The notes beneath the pieces are model-generated. The model was not told the DNA's origin. It did not search any database and saw nothing but the letters and a program-made list of their open reading frames with translations. Of a DNA stretch of 11,411 nucleotides, positions 1 through 7,316 are shown in pieces. A program made the position numbers and the translations under genes. Positions within the stretch are counted from its first letter, which is position 1, and each line of letters opens with the position of its first letter. Origin of the DNA: CAZZIQ01 sp964654355 (GTDB lineage Bacteria; Pseudomonadota; Gammaproteobacteria; GCF-002020875); assembly GCA_964654355.1 (NCBI GenBank), contig CAZZIQ010000036.1, positions 1 through 11,411 of the forward strand. The letters run 5' to 3'.

Positions 1-382
1 GATGGGCGAGGGCCTGTGTGGCGGTTGCGGTTGCTGAGAGGGTTTGGAGGAAGTTGAGCGCAGTGCGTTCGCCACTCAGCAGTGTTCGGGCGGGGCCCTG
101 TAATGTACATAAACAGGCATCTGTTTCGACGCGATCACCATCTTGCTGATGCCACGTGATCGCTACGGTGTTGCCAAGCGCAGCAAATACGGCATCCACC
201 CATGCGCAGCCGCACAGGATGCCGGGTTCGCGCGCGATGATTTCCGCATGCATTCGTGCGCTAGCAGGGACTAGCTGGGCGCTGAGGTCGTCCGCTGCAT
301 TCAAGCATCCCGAGGGTGAGAGATCTTCCTGTAATGCGATGTGCACTTGCTGCTGAAGGTCATTAGGCAATCCCTGTTTCAT
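1..382 (-). CDS. nadC: Nicotinate-nucleotide pyrophosphorylase (quinolinate phosphoribosyltransferase), N-terminal 127 residues; cut by window edge
   Basis: NadC condenses quinolinate with PRPP to give nicotinate mononucleotide and CO2 in cytoplasmic de novo NAD synthesis. I translated this stretch by hand. It opens MKQGLPNDLQQQVHIALQED and continues with the family pattern: a reactive-sounding REPGILCG block (about residues 54-61), a DGDRV block (about 85-89) in the N-terminal alpha/beta domain, then GPARTLLSGERTALNFLQTL (about 99-118), which is the strongly conserved NadC segment contributing to the active site. The usual family length is about 280 residues, so more than half lies outside the window to the left. 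The ATG at 382-380 shares ATGA with the stop of the upstream secretion ATPase, which supports this start and implies translational coupling. One detail: the family's usual LSGTATAT appears as LSATATAT. The identity is secure from motifs; only the C-terminal barrel is unseen. Confidence 0.93.
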   Translation of the reverse strand, partial: MKQGLPNDLQQQVHIALQEDLSPSGCLNAADDLSAQLVPASARMHAEIIAREPGILCGCAWVDAVFAALGNTVAITWHQQDGDRVETDACLCTLQGPARTLLSGERTALNFLQTLSATATATQALAH

Positions 383-2454
383 CGAATCAATCCGGTGCGC
401 TGGAGTTCGGTGATGGAGGTGCGTCCTTCGATTGCCAGTTGCAATGCATTTTTTTGCAAGCTAGCCATACCATCGAGAATCGCCTGTTGTTGAATTTGTG
501 TCGAAGTGATGCCGCGCTGGAGTTGTTCGCGCAGTGCTGGTGTCACTTCGAGCAGTTCGTAGACCGCAGTGCGGCCCTGGTAGCCAGTGTTACGGCAGTG
601 GCGGCAGCCTTGACCCTGCATAAAATGAATCGAGTCGTCGACGCCGAGTTCCTTGCGTAGTGCGGGATCAATGGGTTCCTCGCGGGTGCAATGTGTGCAG
701 TTGAGGCGGACCAAGCGCTGTGCCAGTACTCCGCGCAGCGTGTCGCGAATCAGATAATCTGCAGCCCCCATCTCCAACAGACGCGCGAGCGTGCTTGCAG
801 CGTTGTTGGTATGTAAGGTGGAGAGCACGAGGTGACCTGTCAGCGCGGATTCGAGTGCGATTTGTAGGGTCTCGCGGTCACGAATTTCGCCTACCAAAAT
901 GACATCAGGGTCGTGTCGCAGGATGCTGCGTAACGCGCGGGCGAAGTCATAGCCGGTTGCTGGATTCACTTCAATTTGCTTGATACCGCTGAGGTGATAT
1001 TCAACCGGGTTTTCCACGGTAATGATGTTGAGGGCTTCTTGGTTCAGCGTTGCGAGCGCGGCATAAAGTGTTGTTGATTTGCCCGAACCCGTCGGTCCAG
1101 TGACCAGAATCATGCCATCACGAATCTCGAGTAAGCGTCTCAGGTGCGCTTCATCCTCTGCGCGGAAGCCAATCTCGTTGAGTTGCCGCATGCCGATCTT
1201 GGCATCCAAGATGCGAATCACCACGCTCTCACCATTGACGGTCGGCATGATGGAAATACGCAAATCAACCTTGTGACCTTCAAAGGCCCAGCGGTGACCA
1301 CCATCTTGTGGGATACGATGTTCTGCGATATCCAGTTGCGCGAGTACCTTGATGCGCCCGACCAAGCCCGAGAGGAGTGCTCGTGGGTGGCTCGCAACTT
1401 CCTCCAGTACGCCATCGATTCGATAACGAACTTGGATGTCTTGTCGGGTGGGCTGCAGGTGTACGTCCGAGGCCTGTAGGCGGATGGCATCGTTCAGGAT
1501 CGATTCAATCAATGCGATCGCGGCGTGATCTTCGTCTGCACTCGGTTGTAGATTGGCTACGCTGGCTTCGATCGACTCATAGTGACGGCGAATAAGGGCA
1601 GCTAGCCGTGGCTCAAGGGCTTGTAGTGGGTGTGGCTCCATCCGACTCACAAGACGAATTTTCTGTAGAAAGCTTTCGTCAAGCGGATCGTGCATCGCCA
1701 CGATGAGGCGGCCCTGATCCACCAGTAGGGGAAGGGCTTGGGTGCTTAGGGCGATGTTTTGTGGCAGGAGCTGTAATGCTTTGATATCGGGTTGGAAATG
1801 ATCCAAACAGATTCGTGCGATGCCTTGCTGTGCGCCCAGCAGACGTGACAGGGCTTGTGCTTTGATCCAGCCTTGTTCGACCACAATTTCGCCCAGACGT
1901 CCGCCTTGGGTGCGTTGGAGTTCGAGGGCTTGCTCCAGTTGTTGTGGGGTGAGTACACCTTGTTCGATCAGAGTTTTGCCAAGACGAGTTGGGCGCTCAT
2001 ATTGTTGAGCCTTGAGTTGCTGGAGTAATTCGGCAGGGCTGTTGGGGCGCAGTTCACTATCGTTGCAGGCCGGTGCAGTGGCTCGGGGAATGAGCACATC
2101 CAACATTGCATTTTCTGGGCCGAAGCCTTCGACGAGTTGGGCTTCGGGCAGTGCGACGACGCGCTGCGTCTCGCCTTGTAATCGTCCGCCATCTGCCAGC
2201 GGAAGATCAATGCGCTGGCGAGGGTTGTTCGGATCTATCGGAGTGCGTGCGGGGAAAAATACGTAACGCAATTCGCTGAAAGGAAGGGTCTGTGTGACAT
2301 CGTTGTGCTTGAGCACAAGATTAGGGTTGGCATCGGCAGGATCCAGCTGCGCCAGTTTCCCGCGTATCAGTGGGCGTCCATTCGTACGATGCGCGACTAC
2401 ATTCACGCCGATGCGATCTGCTAAGAACTGTTGCAGGCCTGTTGAGGTGGGCAT
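379..2454 (-). CDS. GspE/PulE/PilB-type secretion or pilus assembly ATPase with MshEN-like N-terminal region
   Basis: This is a hexameric cytoplasmic ATPase of the type II secretion/type IV pilus superfamily, 691 residues. Visible landmarks are Walker A GPTGSGKS at 453-460, an Asp box around ITVENPVEY (478-486), Walker B DPDVILVGEIRD (515-526), a His box TGHLVLSTLHTN (539-550), and a zinc-type tetracysteine (C586, C589, C617, C620) as in PilB/GspE. Residues about 157-211 carry two tandem RLGxxLxxxG-like units (RLGKTLIEQG and RLGEIVVEQG, the first followed by LxxALxxQ), the pattern of the c-di-GMP-binding MshEN domain. Residues 1-150 are an extra region of unclear function. The family is usually 500-580 residues, so this is long. 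The ATG at 2454 has no strong Shine-Dalgarno. No pilin, platform or secretin gene is adjacent; the downstream partner is nadC. Whether it serves secretion or a pilus cannot be decided here. Confidence 0.93.
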   Translation of the reverse strand: MPTSTGLQQFLADRIGVNVVAHRTNGRPLIRGKLAQLDPADANPNLVLKHNDVTQTLPFSELRYVFFPARTPIDPNNPRQRIDLPLADGGRLQGETQRVVALPEAQLVEGFGPENAMLDVLIPRATAPACNDSELRPNSPAELLQQLKAQQYERPTRLGKTLIEQGVLTPQQLEQALELQRTQGGRLGEIVVEQGWIKAQALSRLLGAQQGIARICLDHFQPDIKALQLLPQNIALSTQALPLLVDQGRLIVAMHDPLDESFLQKIRLVSRMEPHPLQALEPRLAALIRRHYESIEASVANLQPSADEDHAAIALIESILNDAIRLQASDVHLQPTRQDIQVRYRIDGVLEEVASHPRALLSGLVGRIKVLAQLDIAEHRIPQDGGHRWAFEGHKVDLRISIMPTVNGESVVIRILDAKIGMRQLNEIGFRAEDEAHLRRLLEIRDGMILVTGPTGSGKSTTLYAALATLNQEALNIITVENPVEYHLSGIKQIEVNPATGYDFARALRSILRHDPDVILVGEIRDRETLQIALESALTGHLVLSTLHTNNAASTLARLLEMGAADYLIRDTLRGVLAQRLVRLNCTHCTREEPIDPALRKELGVDDSIHFMQGQGCRHCRNTGYQGRTAVYELLEVTPALREQLQRGITSTQIQQQAILDGMASLQKNALQLAIEGRTSITELQRTGLIR

Positions 2455-2472
2455 GGAGTCAGGAGTTCTCTG

Positions 2473-2492
2473 GTTGTTCTTTCGTTGTTCTT
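2473..2492. repeat. Tandem 9-bp direct repeat at 11-bp period beside a 10-bp palindrome
   Basis: GTTGTTCTT occurs at 2473-2481 and again at 2484-2492, a period of 11 bp or about one helical turn. The second copy runs into the perfect palindrome TTCTTAAGAA (2488-2497). The cluster lies 19-43 bp upstream of the ATPase start codon, in the divergent spacer shared with the fructokinase gene. It could be a regulator site or an mRNA leader element; this is inference from position and spacing only. Confidence 0.4.
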
Positions 2493-2524
2493 AAGAATCA
2501 GCACATTGTCTTTGCTGCCGCGCA

Positions 2525-2530
2525 TACAAT
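2525..2530 (+). promoter_or_regulatory. Possible -10 box of the fructokinase/thioredoxin-like pair
   Basis: TACAAT matches the sigma70 -10 consensus at five of six positions. The expected -35 position (about 2501-2507) has no convincing match, so this is weak on its own. It would start transcription near 2537, giving a leader of about 24 nt to the ATG at 2561 but almost none to the upstream in-frame ATG at 2540, which favours the later start. Confidence 0.35.
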
Positions 2531-2560
2531 CGGCGAATCATGCAGGATGATTGTAGACCG

Positions 2561-3511
2561 ATGTCTAATAAAACGCGTGCATTTCGCCTCGGGGTTGATC
2601 TCGGGGGAACGAAGATTGAGGCGATCGCCCTAAATGCCAGTGGCGAGGTGATGGCACGCCAGCGTGTGCCAACTCCGCAAGGTGATTATGCGGGAACTGT
2701 CTTAGCGATTCGTGATGTAGTGGAGCGCCTTGAGCGTACGCTTGGCCTCTTCAGTTCCGATTCGGAGCAAAAGATCCCATTAGGTGTTGGCATTCCGGGT
2801 GCATTGTCGCCATACACTGGGCGTGTACAGAATGCCAATTCAACGGTTCTGATCGGCGAAGCATTGGACCAGGATCTTAGGTATGCGCTACAACGTCCGG
2901 TGCGTCTCGCAAATGATGCCAACTGTTTTGCGTTATCGGAGGCCATGGATGGCGCTGCTGCCGATGCTGCGGTGGTGTTTGGGGTCATCGTTGGTACGGG
3001 AACGGGCGGTGGGCTCGTGGTGCACAAACAGGTTTTATCTGGACCCAACGCGATTGCTGGAGAGTGGGGGCATAACCCTATGCCTTGGCCGCAAGAAGAG
3101 GAACGGCCCGGGCCAGATTGTTATTGCGGCAAGCAGGGGTGTATTGAAACCTTCCTGTCTGGTCCAGGATTGGCGGCAGACTACCAACGCGCCACCAAAC
3201 AATTGGTGTGTGTTGAGGATGTGGTGCAGCGTGCAGAACGGGGAGAGATGACCGCACAGACAACTTTGGAACGTTATGCACAGCGGATGGCGCGCGCACT
3301 CGCGAGCGTCATCAATGTGCTTGATCCGGATGTGATTGTTTTGGGTGGTGGGTTATCGAACCTTACATTTTTGTATGAGCGTGTACCTCAGCTTTGGGGG
3401 CAGTGGGTATTTGCGCCGGCGGTGCGCACCCAGTTGCGACCACCGAAGTATGGAGATTCCAGTGGCGTGCGTGGTGCAGCCTGGTTGTGGCCTATGCAGG
3501 AGAAAACATGA
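2561..3511 (+). CDS. mak: ROK-family fructokinase (Mak-like)
   Basis: This enzyme would phosphorylate fructose (possibly other hexoses) at the expense of ATP in the cytoplasm. The 316-residue product opens with the phosphate-binding DLGGTK motif (13-18) and has the catalytic-Asp segment LANDANC (D119). It also has EWGHNP (H171) and the ROK zinc signature C187-x-C189-G-x2-G-C194-I-E. Stretches such as SPYTG, NANST, CYCGKQGCIETF and the C-terminal GDSSGVRGAAWLWP closely follow what I recall of E. coli Mak (302 residues), so I favour fructokinase over glucokinase or N-acetylglucosamine kinase. Substrate is inferred, not shown. An in-frame ATG at 2540 would add seven residues (MQDDCRP), but it lacks a ribosome site and would lie close to the predicted transcription start. 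AGGATG (2544-2549) can serve the ATG at 2561, with a long spacer. The stop overlaps the next gene as ATGA. Confidence 0.9.
   Translation: MSNKTRAFRLGVDLGGTKIEAIALNASGEVMARQRVPTPQGDYAGTVLAIRDVVERLERTLGLFSSDSEQKIPLGVGIPGALSPYTGRVQNANSTVLIGEALDQDLRYALQRPVRLANDANCFALSEAMDGAAADAAVVFGVIVGTGTGGGLVVHKQVLSGPNAIAGEWGHNPMPWPQEEERPGPDCYCGKQGCIETFLSGPGLAADYQRATKQLVCVEDVVQRAERGEMTAQTTLERYAQRMARALASVINVLDPDVIVLGGGLSNLTFLYERVPQLWGQWVFAPAVRTQLRPPKYGDSSGVRGAAWLWPMQEKT
3498..3502 (+). promoter_or_regulatory. Ribosome binding site fixing the start of the thioredoxin-like gene
   Basis: AGGAG lies five bases before the ATG at 3508, inside the last codons of the fructokinase gene. This chooses 3508 over the longer in-frame opening at 3394, whose extra 38 residues only read through the kinase gene. 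Confidence 0.75.
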
Positions 3512-3858
3512 CAGAGACATCGATGGATCGCACGGTAGAGGATGCGGAGACTTTGCAGCAGGCGATTACCGAGGCCAAGGCTGCCTTGGTCTATTTCAGC
3601 GGTCCGGATTGCAATGTGTGTAAGGTGTTGCGCCCAAAGTTGATGGAACTTGCGCAAACGCGTTATCCAGAAATGGAGCGTATTTATGTCAATGTCGCGG
3701 CGCAGCCAGCGCTTGGCGTTGCCCACAGTGTGTTCGCGGTGCCGACGGTTTTGGTATTTCTGGAGGGGCGTGAGTTTGCGCGCAAATCCCGCGCATTCAG
3801 TCCTGCCGAGTTGATGGAAGACATTGCGCGTCCATGGGCACTGATGATGGACGCCTAA
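3508..3858 (+). CDS. Small thioredoxin-fold protein with CNVC active site
   Basis: The product is a 116-residue cytoplasmic protein with no signal peptide. The order of elements is thioredoxin-like: a beta strand ALVYFSGPDC, a CxxC redox pair (C35-N-V-C38) at the start of a helix ending in KVLRPKLMELA, a strand IYVNVAAQP, and the cis-proline segment FAVPTVLVFLEGRE (P79). The usual WCGPC is replaced by DCNVC, lacking the tryptophan, glycine and proline. Redox potential and partner are therefore likely to differ from housekeeping thioredoxin. It overlaps the fructokinase stop (ATGA) and is probably cotranscribed with it. I cannot assign a partner: candidates are general disulfide reduction or co-chaperone activity. 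No terminator with a T-run follows; the gene converges on the cation transporter 21 bp further on. Confidence 0.85.
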   Translation: MTETSMDRTVEDAETLQQAITEAKAALVYFSGPDCNVCKVLRPKLMELAQTRYPEMERIYVNVAAQPALGVAHSVFAVPTVLVFLEGREFARKSRAFSPAELMEDIARPWALMMDA

Positions 3859-3872
3859 GCTGCTTGAACGTG

Positions 3873-3890
3873 TGCTGAGCTAGGTCAGCA
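3873..3890. terminator. Weak inverted repeat in a convergent gap
   Basis: TGCTGA (3873-3878) and TCAGCA (3885-3890) form a six-pair stem with a six-base loop between two convergent genes, the right arm inside the transporter's last codons. There is no T-run on either side, so a terminator role is only a possibility. Confidence 0.2.
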
Positions 3891-5049
3891 GAACGCGAAC
3901 TTCGCCGACACAATCAATTTGTTGCAGTGCATGCTTGGCCGCATGCTGCACGCGCCGGACGTTGCCACAGTCTTCACTGTCGCGGAGGCTGAGGATTACA
4001 TCGAGATGTACTTTGCCGTTGAGGTAGTGCATGTGTACTTCGTGTAGAAATGGGCGCTCGGGGAGTGTTGCCCAAGCCTCTTCAACTAAGCGCATCACTT
4101 CTGGACGCAGCGGTAGGTGTAGGCAAGGTGCGGCGGTCTCATCGTCTTCTGGGTCGATATGGACTACAACATCGGCAATTTCCGGGACTTCAGTTTCCAG
4201 TTTCTTATGAACACGCTCCGCGATGTGATGGCCTTCGGAGACGCTGATGCGTGGTGAGACCAGAATGTGTACATCGGCTAATGCTTGGCCGCCGGCTTGG
4301 CGCGTGCGTAGTTGATGCAGTGCAATCACACCATCCACTTCAAGAATCTTGTCGCGAATCACTTCAAGTCGATCTTCTTCGAGTCCGGTATCGACCAGTT
4401 CACGCAGACCTTCTGCGCCTAGCTCCCAAGCGACCTTGCCGATCATCACGGCAACGATGACAGCAGCAACTGCATCCAGATCTTCGAGACCGGCCAGCGC
4501 GCCCGCTGCGGCCACAAACACCACAATCGAAGAGATCGCATCAGAGCGGTGATGCCAGGCATTGGCCATCAGCAAATTCGAACGTAGTTTTTTGCCGAGA
4601 CGCTTGGTGCGCAGATAAATCCACTCTTTCCCCAGCACGGACAAAGCGGCAACCACCAGCACCGGCCACTCCGGCACGAGCAAACGTTCAGGATGGAACA
4701 GGCGATCAATGGCGTCCCAAGCGATACCGATCGCAACCAGTGCGAGTAGAACTGCGACCGCAAGCGCGCCGAGGGTCTCAAAGCGTCCATGGCCATAGGG
4801 ATGGTCGGCATCCGCATCTTTGGCACCATGCTTGGCGGCGTACCAAACTAGACCATCGCTGAGTAGATCCGAGAGCGAATGAATGCCGTCTGCGATCAAG
4901 GCTTGAGAATGTGCCAGCCAGCCAGTCAGGATCTTGACGACGGAGAGAATGAGATTGAGGACGGCGCCCACGAGCGTGATGCGTTGAATCTGTTGCTCAC
5001 GCGACGTTTCCGCTTTGCCGATTGGTAGATGACTGTGTCCATGGCCCAT
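3880..5049 (-). CDS. Cation diffusion facilitator (CDF) family metal efflux transporter
   Basis: CDF proteins export divalent metals (Zn, Fe, Co, Cd, Ni or Mn) from the cytoplasm by proton antiport. The 389-residue product begins with a histidine-rich MGHGHSH and shows about six membrane segments (roughly 23-43, 50-71, 93-111, 128-146, 161-186, 189-205). The metal site is visible as H57-x3-D61 in segment 2 and H166-x3-D170 in segment 5, with HPYGHGRFE (83-91) between segments 2 and 3. A cytoplasmic CDF domain follows (about 208-300), and then a further 85-residue tail (about 305-389) rich in His that may be a second copy of the regulatory fold. Metal specificity cannot be read. The frame is open to 5196, but the 49 extra residues lack CDF character and would run through the divergent btuF, so I chose the ATG at 5049. 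No strong Shine-Dalgarno precedes it. Confidence 0.92.
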   Translation of the reverse strand: MGHGHSHLPIGKAETSREQQIQRITLVGAVLNLILSVVKILTGWLAHSQALIADGIHSLSDLLSDGLVWYAAKHGAKDADADHPYGHGRFETLGALAVAVLLALVAIGIAWDAIDRLFHPERLLVPEWPVLVVAALSVLGKEWIYLRTKRLGKKLRSNLLMANAWHHRSDAISSIVVFVAAAGALAGLEDLDAVAAVIVAVMIGKVAWELGAEGLRELVDTGLEEDRLEVIRDKILEVDGVIALHQLRTRQAGGQALADVHILVSPRISVSEGHHIAERVHKKLETEVPEIADVVVHIDPEDDETAAPCLHLPLRPEVMRLVEEAWATLPERPFLHEVHMHYLNGKVHLDVILSLRDSEDCGNVRRVQHAAKHALQQIDCVGEVRVLLT

Positions 5050-5069
5050 GGAACAAGGATAATGGCCGG

Positions 5070-5963
5070 ATGAAACGGCCTTGGCAATTCTTATTGAATA
5101 TTCTATTCGCGCTGACCAGTCTTGTGCTGGCGTCCCCTGCGCTGGCTGTGGAACCACAGTCGCTGTTGGATGATGCTGGACACTCATGGCAACCACAGAC
5201 GCCTGCGCAGCGGATCATTAGTTTGGCTCCAGATTTCACCGAAATCCTATTTTCCATCGGTGTGGGTGAGCGAGTGGTGGGCGCAGTGGAATACAGCGAT
5301 TTCCCCGATGCTGCGCAACAGATTCCGCGTATCGGCAGCTCTTCACGTTTCGACTTTGAGCGGATTGTCAGTTTGCAGCCGGACCTCATTTTGGCCTGGC
5401 GAGGTGGTAATCCAGCTTCACAGATTGAAGGGTTGCGCGCCTTAGGCTTGCCGGTGTTTGAGCTGCAAACGCGGCGCTTAAGGGATGTGCCTAGAGTGAT
5501 GCATGCGCTCGGTCGGTTGACGGGAGCAGAGGAGAGTGCGGCTCTAGCTGCTGAGACCTTTGCGCGGGAGATGCAGCAATTGCAGCAACGCTATGCCGCG
5601 CGCAAGGCCTTACGGGTGTTTTATGAAATCTGGCATCAGCCATTGCAAACGATTGGCAGTGAGCAAATTCTCACCGACGTGCTCGCGCTCTGCGGTGGAC
5701 GCAACATCTTCGCGGAGCTCGACAGCCTTGCGCCCCAAGTTGGCTTGGAGGCGGTGATGCAGCGCAGACCTGAGGTGATCTTGTTTACCCCCGAGGTAGG
5801 CAGGCTTGCCGAGTCAAAAGCACGCTGGCAAGTCTGGGATACGCTTCCGGCTGTAGAGCAGGGCCATCTGTATGCGCTGGATCCGGATTTGTTACATCGT
5901 GCCGGGCCGAGGTTGATTCTGGGCGCGCAGCAGCTTTGCGAGGCCTTGGAGCAAGCACGTTAG
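5070..5963 (+). CDS. btuF: Periplasmic cobalamin-binding protein of a BtuCDF-type ABC importer
   Basis: BtuF captures vitamin B12 in the periplasm and hands it to the BtuCD permease. The 297-residue precursor has a signal peptide (basic MKRP, hydrophobic core, predicted cut after ALA at 26) and no lipobox. It follows the BtuF pattern: IISLAPDFTEILFSIG (49-64), YSDFP (75-79), ERIVSLQPDLILAWRGGN (97-114, the AWRGGN being typical of BtuF), LALCGGRNIF (205-214), and the closing RAGPRLILGAQQLC (277-290). The frame opens at 5022, but the ATG at 5070 gives a clean signal peptide and has AAGGAT nine bases before it. No riboswitch precedes it; its promoter must lie within the divergent transporter gene. 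It converges on the B12 operon with an 18 bp gap. btuC and btuD are not in the window, so its partners are elsewhere. Confidence 0.92.
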   Translation: MKRPWQFLLNILFALTSLVLASPALAVEPQSLLDDAGHSWQPQTPAQRIISLAPDFTEILFSIGVGERVVGAVEYSDFPDAAQQIPRIGSSSRFDFERIVSLQPDLILAWRGGNPASQIEGLRALGLPVFELQTRRLRDVPRVMHALGRLTGAEESAALAAETFAREMQQLQQRYAARKALRVFYEIWHQPLQTIGSEQILTDVLALCGGRNIFAELDSLAPQVGLEAVMQRRPEVILFTPEVGRLAESKARWQVWDTLPAVEQGHLYALDPDLLHRAGPRLILGAQQLCEALEQAR

Positions 5964-5981
5964 TCCAACAAATATTTTCGA

Positions 5982-6749
5982 CTAGTTTGCGTTTGCGATT
6001 TCGCGCAAGGTGGGCACAGCAAGCGTTGCTTGCTCGGCAATTTCGAGCGCGCGCTGCAGTCGTGCCGGCGCACTCCGTCCCATGCATTGATGTTCAAGAT
6101 CGCCATTGAACGCCGCAACCATGCCCTCAATCAGTGCATGCGCATCGAAATGCGTCCCGCCGCACAGATGTGTTTGAATCTGAATCACGTCATGCGCCAC
6201 GCGTTTGGCCAAGTCGCGATGTTGATTCCACAGTTCACCCACCGTTCCGCCGACCGCTAGGCCTGCGATGTTGGTGGTGAGGATGTAGACATTTTTCAGG
6301 ACCAACTCAAATAACAGCGCATCCGCGTCGGCAACGATCTTCGCAGGGATTCCGATGGCGGACAAAGCATCATTCAGCATCTGTGCCTGTGGCCCGAAGG
6401 TCGGCGAGGCCTGAATGACCTTGGCATCCTTTCCCGGTTTTTTCTCGAACCAGACCGAGATCACAGTCGGGCTGTCATAGCCATGTTGTTGCCAGTCGGA
6501 GGGGAGTAATTCGTTTTGTAGTAGGGCGAGTTGTGCTTTCCAGGCTGCAGGGATTGACGCGATCCCGGCATGTAGATCCTTTTCAGCGACGGCAAGCAAG
6601 ACCAACGCTGGGTTGGGGTGTTGCTCAGCGAGTTGCTTGAGGTCATCGCCGCGTCGTGCCGGAACGACGGTATAGCCCGCGCGGAGAAAGCCGCGCGCGA
6701 ATACACCGCCCATCTCACCCACGCCGATCAGGATCACTGCGTTGGTCAT
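5982..6749 (-). CDS. Rossmann-fold protein resembling ketopantoate reductase; last gene of the B12 operon
   Basis: The 255-residue product begins with a beta strand and glycine loop, LIGVGEMGG (7-15), for binding NAD(P). A basic pair R32-R33 after the second strand (VVPARRG) hints at NADP. LLQNELL (76-82) sits where ketopantoate reductases have an LQN motif. The helix with K152, N160 and GGTVGELW (167-174) lines up by spacing with the catalytic-lysine helix of PanE/ApbA proteins, although the first conserved Asn of that helix is replaced. A C-terminal MGRSAPARL stretch (223-231) is distinctive. It is shorter than PanE (about 300), so it is a divergent relative and a true ketopantoate reductase role is doubtful. 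Start ATG at 6749 overlaps the adenosyltransferase stop as ATGA, so the two are translationally coupled. Being under the riboswitch suggests a job in corrinoid handling or a B12-dependent pathway; the function is not known. Confidence 0.75.
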   Translation of the reverse strand: MTNAVILIGVGEMGGVFARGFLRAGYTVVPARRGDDLKQLAEQHPNPALVLLAVAEKDLHAGIASIPAAWKAQLALLQNELLPSDWQQHGYDSPTVISVWFEKKPGKDAKVIQASPTFGPQAQMLNDALSAIGIPAKIVADADALLFELVLKNVYILTTNIAGLAVGGTVGELWNQHRDLAKRVAHDVIQIQTHLCGGTHFDAHALIEGMVAAFNGDLEHQCMGRSAPARLQRALEIAEQATLAVPTLREIANAN

Positions 6750-7312
6750 GCGGCATCCTCATCACTGTGCCGTCCCGGTTTCCAGTGCACATCGGCAACG
6801 CCCGCATGCTTATTCAATGCACGCGGTAATACGAATAACAGGTCCGAGAGGCGATTGAGATAGCTGCAGGCTTGCGGGTTGATGTTTTGCTCGGATGCCA
6901 ATCGCACCATTACGCGTTCGGCGCGGCGGCAGACCGTGCAAGCATGGTGACAATGGGCTGCTGCAGGTGCGCCGCCGCGCAGGATGAATTCCTTGAGTGG
7001 CGGTAGTTGTGCATTGAGTGCGTCGAGTTCGCGCTCTAGGCGCTTGATATAGGACGCGCCGACGCGCTCATAGCCCGGCATGCTGAGTTCGCCGCCCAAA
7101 TCAAATAGATCGTGCTGTACGCCGACCAAAATATCGCGCGCGTCGTCAGGAAGCTCATGTGAAAGAACGATACCCAGCACAGCATTAAGCTCGTCTAGTG
7201 TGCCGAGCGCTTCGATGCGTAGATCATCTTTGCCGACACGACGTCCGTCACCCAACGCTGTAGAACCTTTGTCGCCGGTGCGGGTGTAGATTTGATCAAG
7301 ACGATTGGCCAT
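6746..7312 (-). CDS. PduO-type cob(I)alamin adenosyltransferase
   Basis: This enzyme transfers the adenosyl group of ATP to cob(I)alamin, making adenosylcobalamin in the cytoplasm. The 188-residue product has the ATP-binding N-terminal YTRTGDKGST (9-18), GTLDELNAVLG (37-47), the CTVCRRAERVMV helix (125-136) with its conserved Arg-Arg-x-Glu, and the closing YLNRLSDLLFVLPRALN (151-167). These are diagnostic of the trimeric PduO/MMAB/EutT-like family and not of the unrelated BtuR/CobA family. Length is typical for a stand-alone enzyme. Some databases name this family cobO or pduO, so I leave the symbol blank. A GAGGT site stands four bases before the ATG. It lies in the riboswitch operon between tonB and the ketopantoate-reductase-like gene. 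Confidence 0.95.
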   Translation of the reverse strand: MANRLDQIYTRTGDKGSTALGDGRRVGKDDLRIEALGTLDELNAVLGIVLSHELPDDARDILVGVQHDLFDLGGELSMPGYERVGASYIKRLERELDALNAQLPPLKEFILRGGAPAAAHCHHACTVCRRAERVMVRLASEQNINPQACSYLNRLSDLLFVLPRALNKHAGVADVHWKPGRHSDEDAA

Positions 7313-7316
7313 AGCT

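Noticed and set aside
379..2454. Several plus-strand and alternative minus-strand open frames of 60-111 codons across the ATPase gene
   Set aside because: They overlap a gene with full family motifs, show no recognisable domains, and have the skewed composition of shadow frames.
2540..2560. Earlier fructokinase start adding MQDDCRP
   Set aside because: No ribosome site upstream, and it would sit only about three bases from the predicted transcription start.
5050..5196. 49-residue N-terminal extension of the cation transporter frame
   Set aside because: It runs through the divergent btuF signal-peptide region, lacks transporter features, and the His-rich MGHGHSH start fits CDF proteins.
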